Below, in pieces: positions 1 through 5,074 of a DNA stretch of 6,530 nucleotides. The notes beneath the pieces were generated by a model. The model did no database searches, was not told the origin of the DNA, and saw only the letters and a program-made list of their open reading frames with translations. The first letter of the stretch is position 1. Every line of letters starts with the position of its first letter. This stretch comes from Rhizobium sp. LCM 4573 (lineage in GTDB: Bacteria > Pseudomonadota > Alphaproteobacteria > Rhizobiales > Rhizobiaceae), in NCBI RefSeq assembly GCF_001854865.1, contig NZ_MDDW01000003.1, positions 144,687-151,216 of the forward strand, read 5' to 3'. The position numbers were made by a program, and so were the translations under genes.

Positions 1-1
1 C

Positions 2-361
2 GGAGAGATCGGCTCTATCCTTGGCGGCGGGCGCAATGTGCTCATCACCACCGCGCCGGAAAATCCTTCCGCAATGATCGCGGCGGATGCCCGGCTTGCA
101 CGAACAACCGGACGCTTCGTCGATCGGCTTCTGATGGAGGTTCCGGTACGCAGCCTGATTGCCGCCGGAGGTGATACATCGAGCCATATCGCCCAGTCAC
201 TCAGTCTCTGGGGGCTTGCATATGGCGGCCAGATTTCCCCCGGCGTCACGATTTCGATCGGGCGAAGCGATGATCCCGGCCGGGATGGCATGAGACTGAT
301 GTTGAAGGGCGGGCAAATGGGCAATGAGGACATTTTCGACCGCTTCGCATCGATAGGATGA
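2..361 (+). CDS. Four-carbon acid sugar kinase, OtnK/DUF1537 family, C-terminal fragment
   Basis: The reading frame is open from the window edge to a TGA at 359-361, giving 119 residues of the C-terminal nucleotide-binding domain; the N-terminal substrate domain lies outside the window. Family hallmarks are visible: AAGGDTSSHIAQSL (the GG[DE]TS nucleotide-binding loop), then GLAYGGQISPGV, then LKGGQMGNEDIFDRF close to the end, matching the family's LK-G-x-G-x-x-D-F signature. Family members phosphorylate four-carbon sugar acids such as threonate or erythronate derivatives using ATP in the cytoplasm. The exact substrate cannot be read from this fragment. The gene converges on the minus-strand cuckoo RNA array, and the hairpin at 422-447 followed by CTTTTT could terminate it. 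The assignment to the family is firm; the substrate is unknown. Confidence 0.85.
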   Translation, partial: GEIGSILGGGRNVLITTAPENPSAMIAADARLARTTGRFVDRLLMEVPVRSLIAAGGDTSSHIAQSLSLWGLAYGGQISPGVTISIGRSDDPGRDGMRLMLKGGQMGNEDIFDRFASIG

Positions 362-376
362 ATGCCGCAGGCGCAA

Positions 377-392
377 ATTGATACTTATCAAT
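377..392. repeat. AT-rich inverted repeat ATTGATA-CT-TATCAAT
   Basis: A perfect 7-bp inverted repeat (377-383 and 386-392) with a 2-bp centre lies 15 bp after the sugar kinase stop and about 24 bp beyond the T-run that ends the minus-strand hairpin array. It has no U-tract and is AT-rich, so it is a poor terminator. It could be an operator or chance. No gene start on either strand lies next to it. Confidence 0.35.
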
Positions 393-415
393 GCTGAAAC
401 TCTCGGCCAGAAATG

Positions 416-453
416 AAAAAACCTGCCGCGGGAGGAGGTGCGGCAGGCTTTTT
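416..453. terminator. Cuckoo hairpin 4, apparent bidirectional terminator
   Basis: A perfect 8-bp stem CCTGCCGC/GCGGCAGG (422-429 with 440-447) encloses the minus-strand CCTCCTCCC (430-438). On the minus strand the stem is followed by six T (421-416), and on the plus strand by CTTTTT (448-453). It can therefore end both the minus-strand sRNA cluster and the plus-strand sugar kinase transcript, which converge here. Confidence 0.75.
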
Positions 454-463
454 CAAACTGTCC

Positions 464-497
464 GAACAGCGGCATGGGAGGAGGAGAGCCGCTGTTC
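464..497 (-). repeat. Cuckoo hairpin 3
   Basis: A perfect 10-bp stem GAACAGCGGC/GCCGCTGTTC (464-473 with 488-497) encloses a 14-nt loop with the minus-strand CCTCCTCCC at 476-484. Confidence 0.85.
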
Positions 498-500
498 CTC

Positions 501-535
501 GCGAAAAACCCTGGGAGGAGGAGTGGGTTCTTCGC
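501..535 (-). repeat. Cuckoo hairpin 2
   Basis: An 11-nt stem (501-511 with 525-535) pairs at 10 of 11 positions, with a single A-C mismatch at 506/530. The 13-nt loop (512-524) contains the minus-strand CCTCCTCCC at 513-521. Confidence 0.8.
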
Positions 536-539
536 TAAC

Positions 540-573
540 ACGAAGCTCTGTGGGAGGAGGTACATCGCTTCGT
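540..573 (-). repeat. Cuckoo hairpin 1 (promoter-proximal)
   Basis: The outer stem ACGAAGC/GCTTCGT (540-546 with 567-573) is followed by a symmetric TC/TC internal loop and a 3-bp inner stem TGT/ACA (549-551 with 562-564). The loop holds the minus-strand CCTCCTCCC at 552-560. It is the weakest of the four stems. Confidence 0.75.
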
Positions 574-690
574 TGGATTGATAGTTACCTTCGTCCGGGC
601 TCAATTCCTAGGCACGAATTTACAGGGCAGGTATGCACATATCGAATATCTCTTGAGCGATCCGAGCAATCAGGGCCCCAATAACCCCAT
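574..690. other. Spacer between DUF1127 terminator and cuckoo array, nothing recognised
   Basis: This completes the gene-free stretch 362-752. No conserved reading frame is visible on either strand. On the minus strand, where a promoter for the cuckoo RNAs would be expected, I see only poor matches, for example TTGCTC (669-664) followed by TATTCG at a 15-bp spacing. There is no clear RpoH-type CTTG/CCAT pair and no EcfG-type GGAAC/CGTT pair. Confidence 0.5.
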
Positions 691-724
691 AAAACAAAAA
701 CGCCCCGCTTAGCTTGGCGGAGCG
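691..724 (-). terminator. Rho-independent terminator of the DUF1127 gene
   Basis: On the minus strand, CGCTCCGC (724-717) pairs with GCGGGGCG (708-701) over 8 bp with one T-G wobble and an 8-nt loop. It is followed directly by TTTTTGTTTT (700-691). It starts 28 bp after the DUF1127 stop codon, so at least part of the DUF1127 transcript should end before the cuckoo hairpins. Confidence 0.8.
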
Positions 725-752
725 CTTCGTAAATGGCTGTCAGAAGTCTTTA

Positions 753-899
753 TCAGAAGCCGACCGCAGCACGAGCAACGGCGTGGATACGGCCGCGTTC
801 GATACCGAGATCCTGCAGCTCTCTGCTCGACATACGGCCGAGTTCTGCGACAGTCTGACGATACTTGCGCCAATTGTTGAAAGAACGTGCGATGTTCAT
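753..899 (-). CDS. DUF1127 small arginine-rich protein, CcaF1-like
   Basis: This 48-residue protein begins MNIARSFNNWRKYRQTVAEL and continues with RMSSRELQDLGIERGRIHAVAR, the standard DUF1127 pattern: a basic amphipathic first helix, then S-x-x-E-L-x-D-L-G-I, then a second helix. A longer in-frame start at 968 exists, but the ATG at 899 is preferred. It has AGGGGA (910-905) five bases upstream, and the family is normally about 45-50 residues with this N-terminus. In Rhodobacter sphaeroides the homologue CcaF1 is an RNA-binding stress factor encoded next to CCUCCUCCC-motif sRNAs. Agrobacterium DUF1127 proteins have been linked to phosphate metabolism and the PhoR kinase. The gene sits upstream of the same kind of sRNA cluster, so a linked RNA-related role is a reasonable inference. 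It is single-gene, with its own terminator. Confidence 0.9.
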   Translation of the reverse strand: MNIARSFNNWRKYRQTVAELGRMSSRELQDLGIERGRIHAVARAAVGF

Positions 900-1160
900 A
901 ACGGTCCCCTTTCTTCGGACTTCGAAGCCGGCTGCCAGTCTTCGGCGCCCGTTTGCTTCGATGCCCAATATATACTATGCGCACGGTCCGACTTGCAGTG
1001 CCAAACAATCAGCACACCCATGCGCGTATTGCATAGATAACCGCCGCGCGCCGCCTGTAGTGGCAACCGCCGGTCCTCGTTGCGCGAACGCCTTCACGAA
1101 AGAGCGGCCCCGATCAGGCTGCCGGAGCCGATAGTTTCGCCGAACGTCTCATTCTTGTCG
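900..1160. other. Intergenic region between DUF1127 and DJ-1/PfpI genes
   Basis: It holds the DUF1127 ribosome binding site and possible promoter at its left end. The rest, downstream of the DJ-1/PfpI stop, contains short GC-rich inverted repeats (for example GGCT/AGCC near 1120-1132) but no hairpin with a U-tract. No conserved protein frame is apparent. Confidence 0.5.
975..1004 (-). promoter_or_regulatory. Possible promoter of the DUF1127 gene
   Basis: On the minus strand TTGGCA (1004-999) and GCATAG (980-975) are spaced by 18 bp, followed by an AT-rich TATATATT stretch (974-967). The match to the rhizobial housekeeping consensus (CTTGAC, about 17 bp, CTATAT) is only partial. A heat-shock sigma factor promoter, as for the Rhodobacter homologue, cannot be excluded. 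This would leave a 5' leader of roughly 70 nt. Confidence 0.3.
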
Positions 1161-1862
1161 TCACGCAGCCAGCAGAATATCCCGGATTGCTTCTCCCACA
1201 CCGGTCGCCGATTGCGGATTCTGACCGGTGACCAACCGACCGTCGACGATCACCTTCGCATTCCAGTCGGGAGCCGGATGATGCCGGGCGCCACGCCCCA
1301 CCAGCGTGCTTGCCAGCAGGAACGGTACCGTCTTATCTAGACCGACCGCCCGTTCTTCGGAATCGGTGAACGCGCTGACATTGCGGTTGGCGACCAGATA
1401 ACTGCCGTCACTCAACGTGACATTCACCAGGGCGGCCGGGCCATGGCAAACAGCAGCCACCGTACCGCCGGCCTCGAAAATATCCCGAGTGAGGCTTTTG
1501 ACGGCAGGACTCGTCGGCAGATCCCACATGGCACCATGGCCACCTGCAAAAAAGATTGCCGAATAGCCAACATGGTCGATTTCCGCCAGTTTCATAGTGT
1601 TCCGGATGGAATTCCGGAAGACCTCGTCATTCCAGTAACGCGCATTGATACTGTCCTCCAGATCGAGCCCGTCAACCGGAGGTTCTCCGCCCTGTATCGA
1701 GGCGAACTCCACGGGAATGCCGGCAGCATCGAGCACGGCGAGCGGATGGGTGACCTCGCCGAGATAGAAGCCCGTCGGCTGGCCAGTCTCTCCCTTGACC
1801 CCATGACTGGTCAGAACAAAGAGAACGGGTTTTAGGGACTTCCGGTTTGCTGGGTTCGACAT
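1161..1862 (-). CDS. DJ-1/PfpI family protein, Hsp31-like (glyoxalase III / deglycase type)
   Basis: A 233-residue cytosolic protein of the class I glutamine-amidotransferase-like superfamily. The nucleophile elbow AVCHGPAALV places the catalytic cysteine at 139 with histidine 140. An upstream acidic residue, Glu36 in GEVTHP, and the GGHGAMWDL segment (107-115, with Asp114) complete the usual Hsp31-type active site. Length and motif order match the fungal/bacterial Hsp31-like branch (about 230-240 residues), whose members convert methylglyoxal to lactate or act as holdase chaperones. Which activity applies here is not readable from sequence. The start ATG at 1862 has AGGAGA (1873-1868) five bases upstream. 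The gene is divergent from a LysR gene, which probably regulates it. No terminator with a U-tract is seen downstream. Confidence 0.9.
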   Translation of the reverse strand: MSNPANRKSLKPVLFVLTSHGVKGETGQPTGFYLGEVTHPLAVLDAAGIPVEFASIQGGEPPVDGLDLEDSINARYWNDEVFRNSIRNTMKLAEIDHVGYSAIFFAGGHGAMWDLPTSPAVKSLTRDIFEAGGTVAAVCHGPAALVNVTLSDGSYLVANRNVSAFTDSEERAVGLDKTVPFLLASTLVGRGARHHPAPDWNAKVIVDGRLVTGQNPQSATGVGEAIRDILLAA

Positions 1863-1880
1863 CGCCTTCTCCTGTTAATC

Positions 1881-1902
1881 GAGGCGGCTGTTTCACCGCC
1901 TC
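1881..1902. promoter_or_regulatory. Inverted repeat GAGGCGG-N8-CCGCCTC in the DJ-1/PfpI leader
   Basis: A perfect 7-bp inverted repeat (1881-1887 and 1896-1902) with an 8-nt centre lies 18 bp upstream of the DJ-1/PfpI start codon and 7 bp before its ribosome binding site. It may be an operator, or if transcribed an RNA hairpin affecting translation. There is no direct proof of either. Confidence 0.45.
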
Positions 1903-1905
1903 CTT

Positions 1906-1927
1906 CGATAAGGCTGATGTATTATCG
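1906..1927. promoter_or_regulatory. Inverted repeat CGATAA-N10-TTATCG in the divergent spacer
   Basis: A perfect 6-bp inverted repeat (1906-1911 and 1922-1927) occurs in the shared promoter region. A further GATAA (1939-1943) lies 12 bp beyond the second arm. The partial overlap with the ATC-N9-GAT box suggests a composite binding region for the neighbouring LysR protein. Confidence 0.45.
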
Positions 1928-1938
1928 CCTCCATCGAT
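1924..1938. promoter_or_regulatory. Candidate LysR-type box ATCG-N7-CGAT (ATC-N9-GAT, T-N11-A)
   Basis: ATC (1924-1926), nine bases, GAT (1936-1938) forms a symmetric 15-bp site whose inner T1925-N11-A1937 is the canonical LysR-family motif. It lies 45 bp before the lysR start and 61 bp before the DJ-1/PfpI start, where autoregulating LysR proteins usually bind. Confidence 0.5.
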
Positions 1939-1983
1939 GATAAATGATCACCCGCGCAAATCATTTGTTCGCAGGAGGCAAAA

Positions 1984-2877
1984 ATGGCGCGTCGCTTCGA
2001 TCACCTTGCAGATGTCGAAGTCTTCGTCATCGTCGTCGAGAAAGGATCATTCACCGATGCGTCAGTCGCTCTGTCGACAACCCCTTCGGTTCTCAGCCGT
2101 GCGATCACACGGCTCGAGGCGCGCCTCGGCACGCAGCTCTTGCGACGAACCACGCGACGCCTCAGCCTAACCGAAGCGGGACGCTCCTATCTGGAACAAA
2201 CGCGGGCGGCTTTTTCCCTGATCGATGCCGCAGAACGGGTCATTCAGGGACAGAGCGGAACCATCACCGGTCGCGTGCGCCTCAGCGTTTCGACGACCTA
2301 CGGGCATTTCCGTCTCCCCCAAAAATTGGCGCATTTTACCGCGGAGTACCCACAGGTGGACCTCGACGTCAGCATTACCAACCGCAATGTCGATCTCGTG
2401 GCTGAAGGTTACGACCTTGCGATCCGCCTCGGCCAGCTTCCGGACAGCGGTCTCATCGGCCGGAAGCTTGAAGACGCATCACTGCGCCTGGTGGCATCGC
2501 CGGCTTATCTAAAGCTCAACGGCACGCCACAGACCATCGATGACCTGGCGCGACATCGATGCCTTCCCTTCATCATGCCAAGCACGGGACGGCCCGCTCC
2601 CTGGCTCTTTTCGGTTGGCGGCAAGAAGCTGGAATGGACACCCGAGGGCACCATTCGGGTTCTCGATGACGTGCTCGGCGTTTTGTCTCTCGCCGACGCA
2701 GGCATGGGCATCTGCCAGACATACGACTTCATCGTTCATGATCGTATCGAACGCGGCATCCTCGTAGAGCTTCTGCCGCAGACGGCGGGACGGTCAAGGC
2801 CTTTCTCCCTGATATACCCGCCACACAGAAGCCTCTCCGGCGCCACCAGGGCTGTCATCGATTTCCTGCTGAAGTGA
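1984..2877 (+). CDS. LysR-family transcriptional regulator
   Basis: A 297-residue LysR-type regulator of normal length. The N-terminal winged helix-turn-helix spans about residues 6-66: FDHLADVEVFVIVVEKGSFT, then ASVALSTTPSVLSRAITRLE (recognition helix) and LGTQLLRRTTRRLSLTEAG. A linker helix follows, and then a type-2 periplasmic-binding-protein-like effector domain from about 93 (RVRLSVSTTYG) to 295. The sequence is of the subgroup containing DmlR/AaeR-like regulators. The effector is unknown. The ATG at 1984 has AGGAGG (1973-1978) five bases upstream. The gene is divergent from the Hsp31-like gene, with candidate LysR boxes between them, so I infer autoregulation and control of that neighbour, possibly in response to an electrophile. 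It is convergent with the siderophore-interacting protein gene, 62 bp tail to tail, with no clear terminator. Confidence 0.92.
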   Translation: MARRFDHLADVEVFVIVVEKGSFTDASVALSTTPSVLSRAITRLEARLGTQLLRRTTRRLSLTEAGRSYLEQTRAAFSLIDAAERVIQGQSGTITGRVRLSVSTTYGHFRLPQKLAHFTAEYPQVDLDVSITNRNVDLVAEGYDLAIRLGQLPDSGLIGRKLEDASLRLVASPAYLKLNGTPQTIDDLARHRCLPFIMPSTGRPAPWLFSVGGKKLEWTPEGTIRVLDDVLGVLSLADAGMGICQTYDFIVHDRIERGILVELLPQTAGRSRPFSLIYPPHRSLSGATRAVIDFLLK

Positions 2878-2939
2878 GGACCGTTCGGCAGAACCGCAGA
2901 GGCTTCAACGATTGTTGCGGATATTGCCGTTTCCGCCGA

Positions 2940-3704
2940 TTATTCGAATTTCTCCGTCGCATCGGCCTTGCCCAGCACCCAGTAGCCGGAAGCCTTCAGC
3001 CAGCCGGGTGGAAGGCCCCGCTCCACGAGATGAGCACGCAAGGCGCGGACGACGGAGGCCTCGGCCGCGATCCACACGAAGGTTCCTGGCTTGATCTGCG
3101 TGCGGCGGACTTGATCCAGCAGCCCGGCAGCATCCGCCTGTTCGGAAAGCGGCCTGTATACCCAGTGGCAAACCACCTGCGCCTTCGTCTTGAATTGCTG
3201 TTCTTCGGCAGGTCCCGCAACCGCCGCGATGACGGTGATCTCCGTTTCCGGACCACTCTCCTCGATCCTTCGGCCGATTGCGGGCAGCGCCGTCTCGTCG
3301 CCGATCAATAGCCACTGTCTTACGCTCGGTGAAACGACAGCGGAGCCGCGCGGCCCGCCTATGGTCAGCGCATCGCCCGGACGGGCACCAATCGCCCACC
3401 GGGTCGCTGGTCCCGCCTCGTGGACCGCGAAATCGATGGTCAACGTGCACGCCGCATTGTCATACCGCCGAGGCGTGTAATCACGATGTTCCTCGGAACC
3501 ATCTCCCATCGGCACGAAGATCTTCACATGGTCATCAGGTGCCAGGCTGACGAAATCGACGAGACTGTCACCGGTCAACGTGATGCGCTTCATGTTCGGC
3601 GTGACATCTTCGGTATTCGAAACCGTCAGATACCGCCTTTTCAATTCATGGCGGATGCGTTCGATGCCGGGCGTAGGCGGGGTTTGAAGCGAAGTATCGT
3701 CCAT
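2940..3704 (-). CDS. Siderophore-interacting protein (FAD-dependent ferric-siderophore reductase)
   Basis: A 254-residue cytoplasmic flavoprotein of the SIP (ViuB/YqjH) family, which reduces ferric siderophores to release iron using NAD(P)H or ferredoxin. Seen in order: an N-terminal FAD-binding barrel with DDHVKIFVP, the flavin-binding signature RDYTPR (residues 74-79), AVHEAGPATRWA (93-104), and the FAD phosphate loop GGPRGS (116-121). The NAD(P)H-like domain begins at WLLIGDETALPAI (131-143), followed by FVWIAAEASVVRALRAHL and the typical C-terminal GYWVLGKADATEKFE. The start is set at 3704, not the in-frame 3767, because GGAAGGA (3716-3710) lies five bases upstream and the extra 21 residues (arginine-rich) are not family-like. 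No siderophore transport or biosynthesis gene is adjacent, so the siderophore is unknown. Confidence 0.92.
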   Translation of the reverse strand: MDDTSLQTPPTPGIERIRHELKRRYLTVSNTEDVTPNMKRITLTGDSLVDFVSLAPDDHVKIFVPMGDGSEEHRDYTPRRYDNAACTLTIDFAVHEAGPATRWAIGARPGDALTIGGPRGSAVVSPSVRQWLLIGDETALPAIGRRIEESGPETEITVIAAVAGPAEEQQFKTKAQVVCHWVYRPLSEQADAAGLLDQVRRTQIKPGTFVWIAAEASVVRALRAHLVERGLPPGWLKASGYWVLGKADATEKFE

Positions 3705-3808
3705 CCGTATCCTTCCGCGGCTCCGAACGCGATCTGCAGGACACAGTCGCGCCGATCGAAGCCGCACAGCCGTTCGATCATGCGCGTTGAGTGACGTTAA
3801 CGCTTACG

Positions 3809-3825
3809 TGACCGACAACCGGTCA
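3809..3825. promoter_or_regulatory. Operator-like inverted repeat TGACCG-N5-CGGTCA upstream of the SIP gene
   Basis: A perfect 6-bp inverted repeat (3809-3814, 3820-3825) lies about 105 bp upstream of the SIP start codon. On the minus strand it overlaps TTGACC (3826-3821), a fair -35 match with a poor -10 (GCGTTA, 3803-3798) at 17 bp. This is the geometry of a repressor site, but the regulator is unknown. I do not recognise an Irr or RirA iron box. Confidence 0.4.
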
Positions 3826-3918
3826 ATGACGATGGCTCAATAGCGGAGCTCTGCGCCGGGGGCAACAAAAACTTTCAGTTTCAACTCAAGAATAACCGCA
3901 CACGTCCATAAACAGCAC

Positions 3919-3946
3919 GGCTCCGCCGTATCCGTACGGCGGAGCC
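3919..3946 (-). terminator. Strong hairpin after minE, likely end of the minCDE transcript
   Basis: A perfect 12-bp stem GGCTCCGCCGTA/TACGGCGGAGCC (3919-3930 with 3935-3946) with a 4-nt loop starts 21 bp after the minE stop. The following minus-strand sequence (GTGCTGTTTATGG) has only a weak U-run. It could be an inefficient intrinsic terminator or a 3' end stabilising structure. Confidence 0.6.
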
Positions 3947-3967
3947 ATGAAAACATCCCGAATTCGT

Positions 3968-4231
3968 TCAGGCCGCGCGCGCGCTTGCATCCAACGGGAT
4001 TTCGACATCGATTTCGAGGATCGACACCTGCTCGCCGCGATCCATCTTGACGGTGACTTTGTCGCCATCGACCTGCACATGCTTGGTGATGACGGCGAGG
4101 ATTTCCTCGCGCAGAAGGCTGACCAGGTCCGAGTGGCCAACCGAAGCACGCTCGTGAGCGAGCAGCACCTGCAGACGTTCGCGCGCGGTCGGCGCCGAAT
4201 TCTGCCGTTTGAAGAGACTGAAGATGCTCAT
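3968..4231 (-). CDS. minE: Cell division topological specificity factor MinE
   Basis: MinE stimulates the ATPase of MinD at the membrane and displaces MinC, confining division inhibition to the cell poles. The 87-residue protein has a hydrophobic/basic membrane-targeting start MSIFSLFKR, the anti-MinCD contact helix [14 protein letters not shown] (15-28), and the dimeric topological specificity domain: [19 protein letters not shown] (34-52), then [20 protein letters not shown] (61-80). Length is typical. The start ATG (4231-4229) overlaps the minD stop by 4 bp (ATGA), and GGAGGG (4241-4236) inside the minD end is its ribosome binding site, so minD and minE are translationally coupled. It is the last gene of the operon and is followed by a 12-bp hairpin. 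Confidence 0.96.
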   Translation of the reverse strand: MSIFSLFKRQNSAPTARERLQVLLAHERASVGHSDLVSLLREEILAVITKHVQVDGDKVTVKMDRGEQVSILEIDVEIPLDASARAA

Positions 4232-5043
4232 GCTGCCCTCCGTCCGAATATCTTGCCGAAAAGGCCGCGCTTCTCGCCAGGTATCGTCATCGGCACGGCT
4301 TCGCCGGCAAGCCGCCGGGCGGCATCGTGATAGGCCATTGCCGGTGCGCTGCGTGCATCGGCAAGCGTCACCGGCGCGCCGATATTGGAGGCGCGCAGGA
4401 CATCCATGCTCTCCGGGATGATGCCAAGGAGCGGAATGGAGAGGATCTCCAGCACGTCGTCCACCTTCAGCATGTCGCCCCGCTCCGCGCGATTTGCATC
4501 GTAGCGGGTGAGCAGCAGGTGCTTTTCGACCCGTTCGCCCCGCTCCGCCTTTGCGGTCTTGGCGTCGAGCAGACCGATGATGCGGTCGGAGTCACGAACC
4601 GAAGAGACCTCCGGATTAGTGACGATGACAGCCATGTCGGCGTGACGCATTGCAAGGGTCGCGCCACGCTCGATACCGGCCGGGCTGTCGCAGATGATCC
4701 AGTCGAAATGCCGCTTCAGGTCATTCATGACGCGCTCCACGCCCTCCGGCGTCAGGCTGTCCTTGTCGCGGGTCTGAGAAGCCGGCAGGAGGAAGAGAGT
4801 GTCCAGCCGCTTATCGCGGATCAGCGCCTGCGGCAGCTTTGCTTCCCCCTGAATGACATTGACGAGGTCATAGACGACCCGCCGCTCGGCGCCCATGACG
4901 AGGTCAAGGTTGCGCAGCCCGACGTCGAAATCGACGACGACCGTCTTCTCGTTCCTCTGAGCCAGGGCTGCTCCGATGGCGGCACTCGACGTCGTCTTGC
5001 CGACGCCGCCTTTACCGGATGTGACTACGATTACTTTCGCCAT
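4228..5043 (-). CDS. minD: Septum site-determining ATPase MinD
   Basis: A 271-residue ParA/MinD-family ATPase that binds the membrane in its ATP dimer form and recruits MinC to block FtsZ polymerisation away from midcell. Visible motifs: deviant Walker [10 protein letters not shown] (10-18, with the signature Lys11 and Lys16), A' motif [10 protein letters not shown] (38-47, Asp40), and Walker [12 protein letters not shown] (115-125, Asp119). A C-terminal amphipathic membrane-targeting helix, [13 protein letters not shown], covers 257-269. The frame is open upstream to 5250, but the start is placed at [10 protein letters not shown] (5043). This is the family N-terminus, and AGGAGAG (5054-5048) precedes it by four bases. 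It starts 31 bp after the minC stop and overlaps minE by 4 bp. Confidence 0.97.
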   Translation of the reverse strand: MAKVIVVTSGKGGVGKTTSSAAIGAALAQRNEKTVVVDFDVGLRNLDLVMGAERRVVYDLVNVIQGEAKLPQALIRDKRLDTLFLLPASQTRDKDSLTPEGVERVMNDLKRHFDWIICDSPAGIERGATLAMRHADMAVIVTNPEVSSVRDSDRIIGLLDAKTAKAERGERVEKHLLLTRYDANRAERGDMLKVDDVLEILSIPLLGIIPESMDVLRASNIGAPVTLADARSAPAMAYHDAARRLAGEAVPMTIPGEKRGLFGKIFGRRAA

Positions 5044-5074
5044 TTTGCTCTCCTGTATGCTGAGCGCCGGGGGC

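Larger units (their letters stand above)
416..573 (-). ncRNA. Cuckoo-type small RNA cluster: four hairpins with CCUCCUCCC loops
   Basis: Read on the minus strand, four consecutive hairpins occupy 573 down to 422, and each exposes the identical nonamer CCTCCTCCC in its loop while the stems share no sequence. The nonamers sit at 552-560, 513-521, 476-484 and 430-438, at 37-46 bp spacing. The last stem is followed by TTTTTT (421-416), so it also serves as a rho-independent terminator. This matches the published consensus of the cuckoo RNA family: two to four adjacent hairpins, CCUCCUCCC in every loop, variable stems. It also resembles CcsR1-4 of Rhodobacter sphaeroides, which are co-transcribed with a DUF1127 gene. 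Here a DUF1127 gene lies directly upstream on the same strand. I infer a transcript of roughly 160 nt or longer, or several processed sRNAs of about 40 nt. I found no convincing promoter of its own just upstream. The loop resembles the anti-Shine-Dalgarno sequence, so base pairing with purine-rich ribosome binding sites is conceivable. Confidence 0.85.
3705..3967. other. Intergenic region between SIP gene and minE
   Basis: It contains the SIP ribosome binding site, the palindrome CGTTAACG (3795-3802), the TGACCG/CGGTCA repeat, a small AAACT-TTC-AGTTT repeat (3869-3881) and the post-minE hairpin. No protein gene is supported. Confidence 0.5.

Noticed and set aside
430..560. Four GGGAGGAGG repeats on the plus strand as a CRISPR-like array
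   Set aside because: The repeat unit is only nine bases, spacing is uneven (46, 37, 39 bp), and each unit is the loop of its own hairpin. No cas gene is present.
197..604. Minus-strand 135-residue open frame overlapping the kinase end and the hairpin array
   Set aside because: It is antisense to the kinase and crosses all four hairpins; no recognisable domain and no supporting start signal.
391..684. Plus-strand 97-residue open frame with GGGAGGAGG motifs that look like ribosome binding sites
   Set aside because: It lies across the hairpin array, the product is low-complexity (Arg/Gly/Ser rich) and resembles no family. The purine motifs are explained as the complement of the cuckoo loops.
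985..1008. Sigma-54 promoter upstream of DUF1127, from TGGCAC on the minus strand
   Set aside because: The -24-like TGGCAC is present, but the -12 element at the required spacing reads GTCGG, not TTGCA.
714..1040. Plus-strand 108-residue open frame opposite the DUF1127 gene
   Set aside because: It is antisense to a clear DUF1127 coding region, lacks family features, and runs through the DUF1127 promoter region.
2917..2936. Hairpin GCGGA/TCCGC between lysR and the SIP gene as a terminator
   Set aside because: Only 5 bp of stem and no T-run on either strand.
2940..3767. Longer SIP start at 3767
   Set aside because: The extra 21 arginine-rich residues are not family-like, and the downstream ATG at 3704 has a well-placed GGAAGGA.
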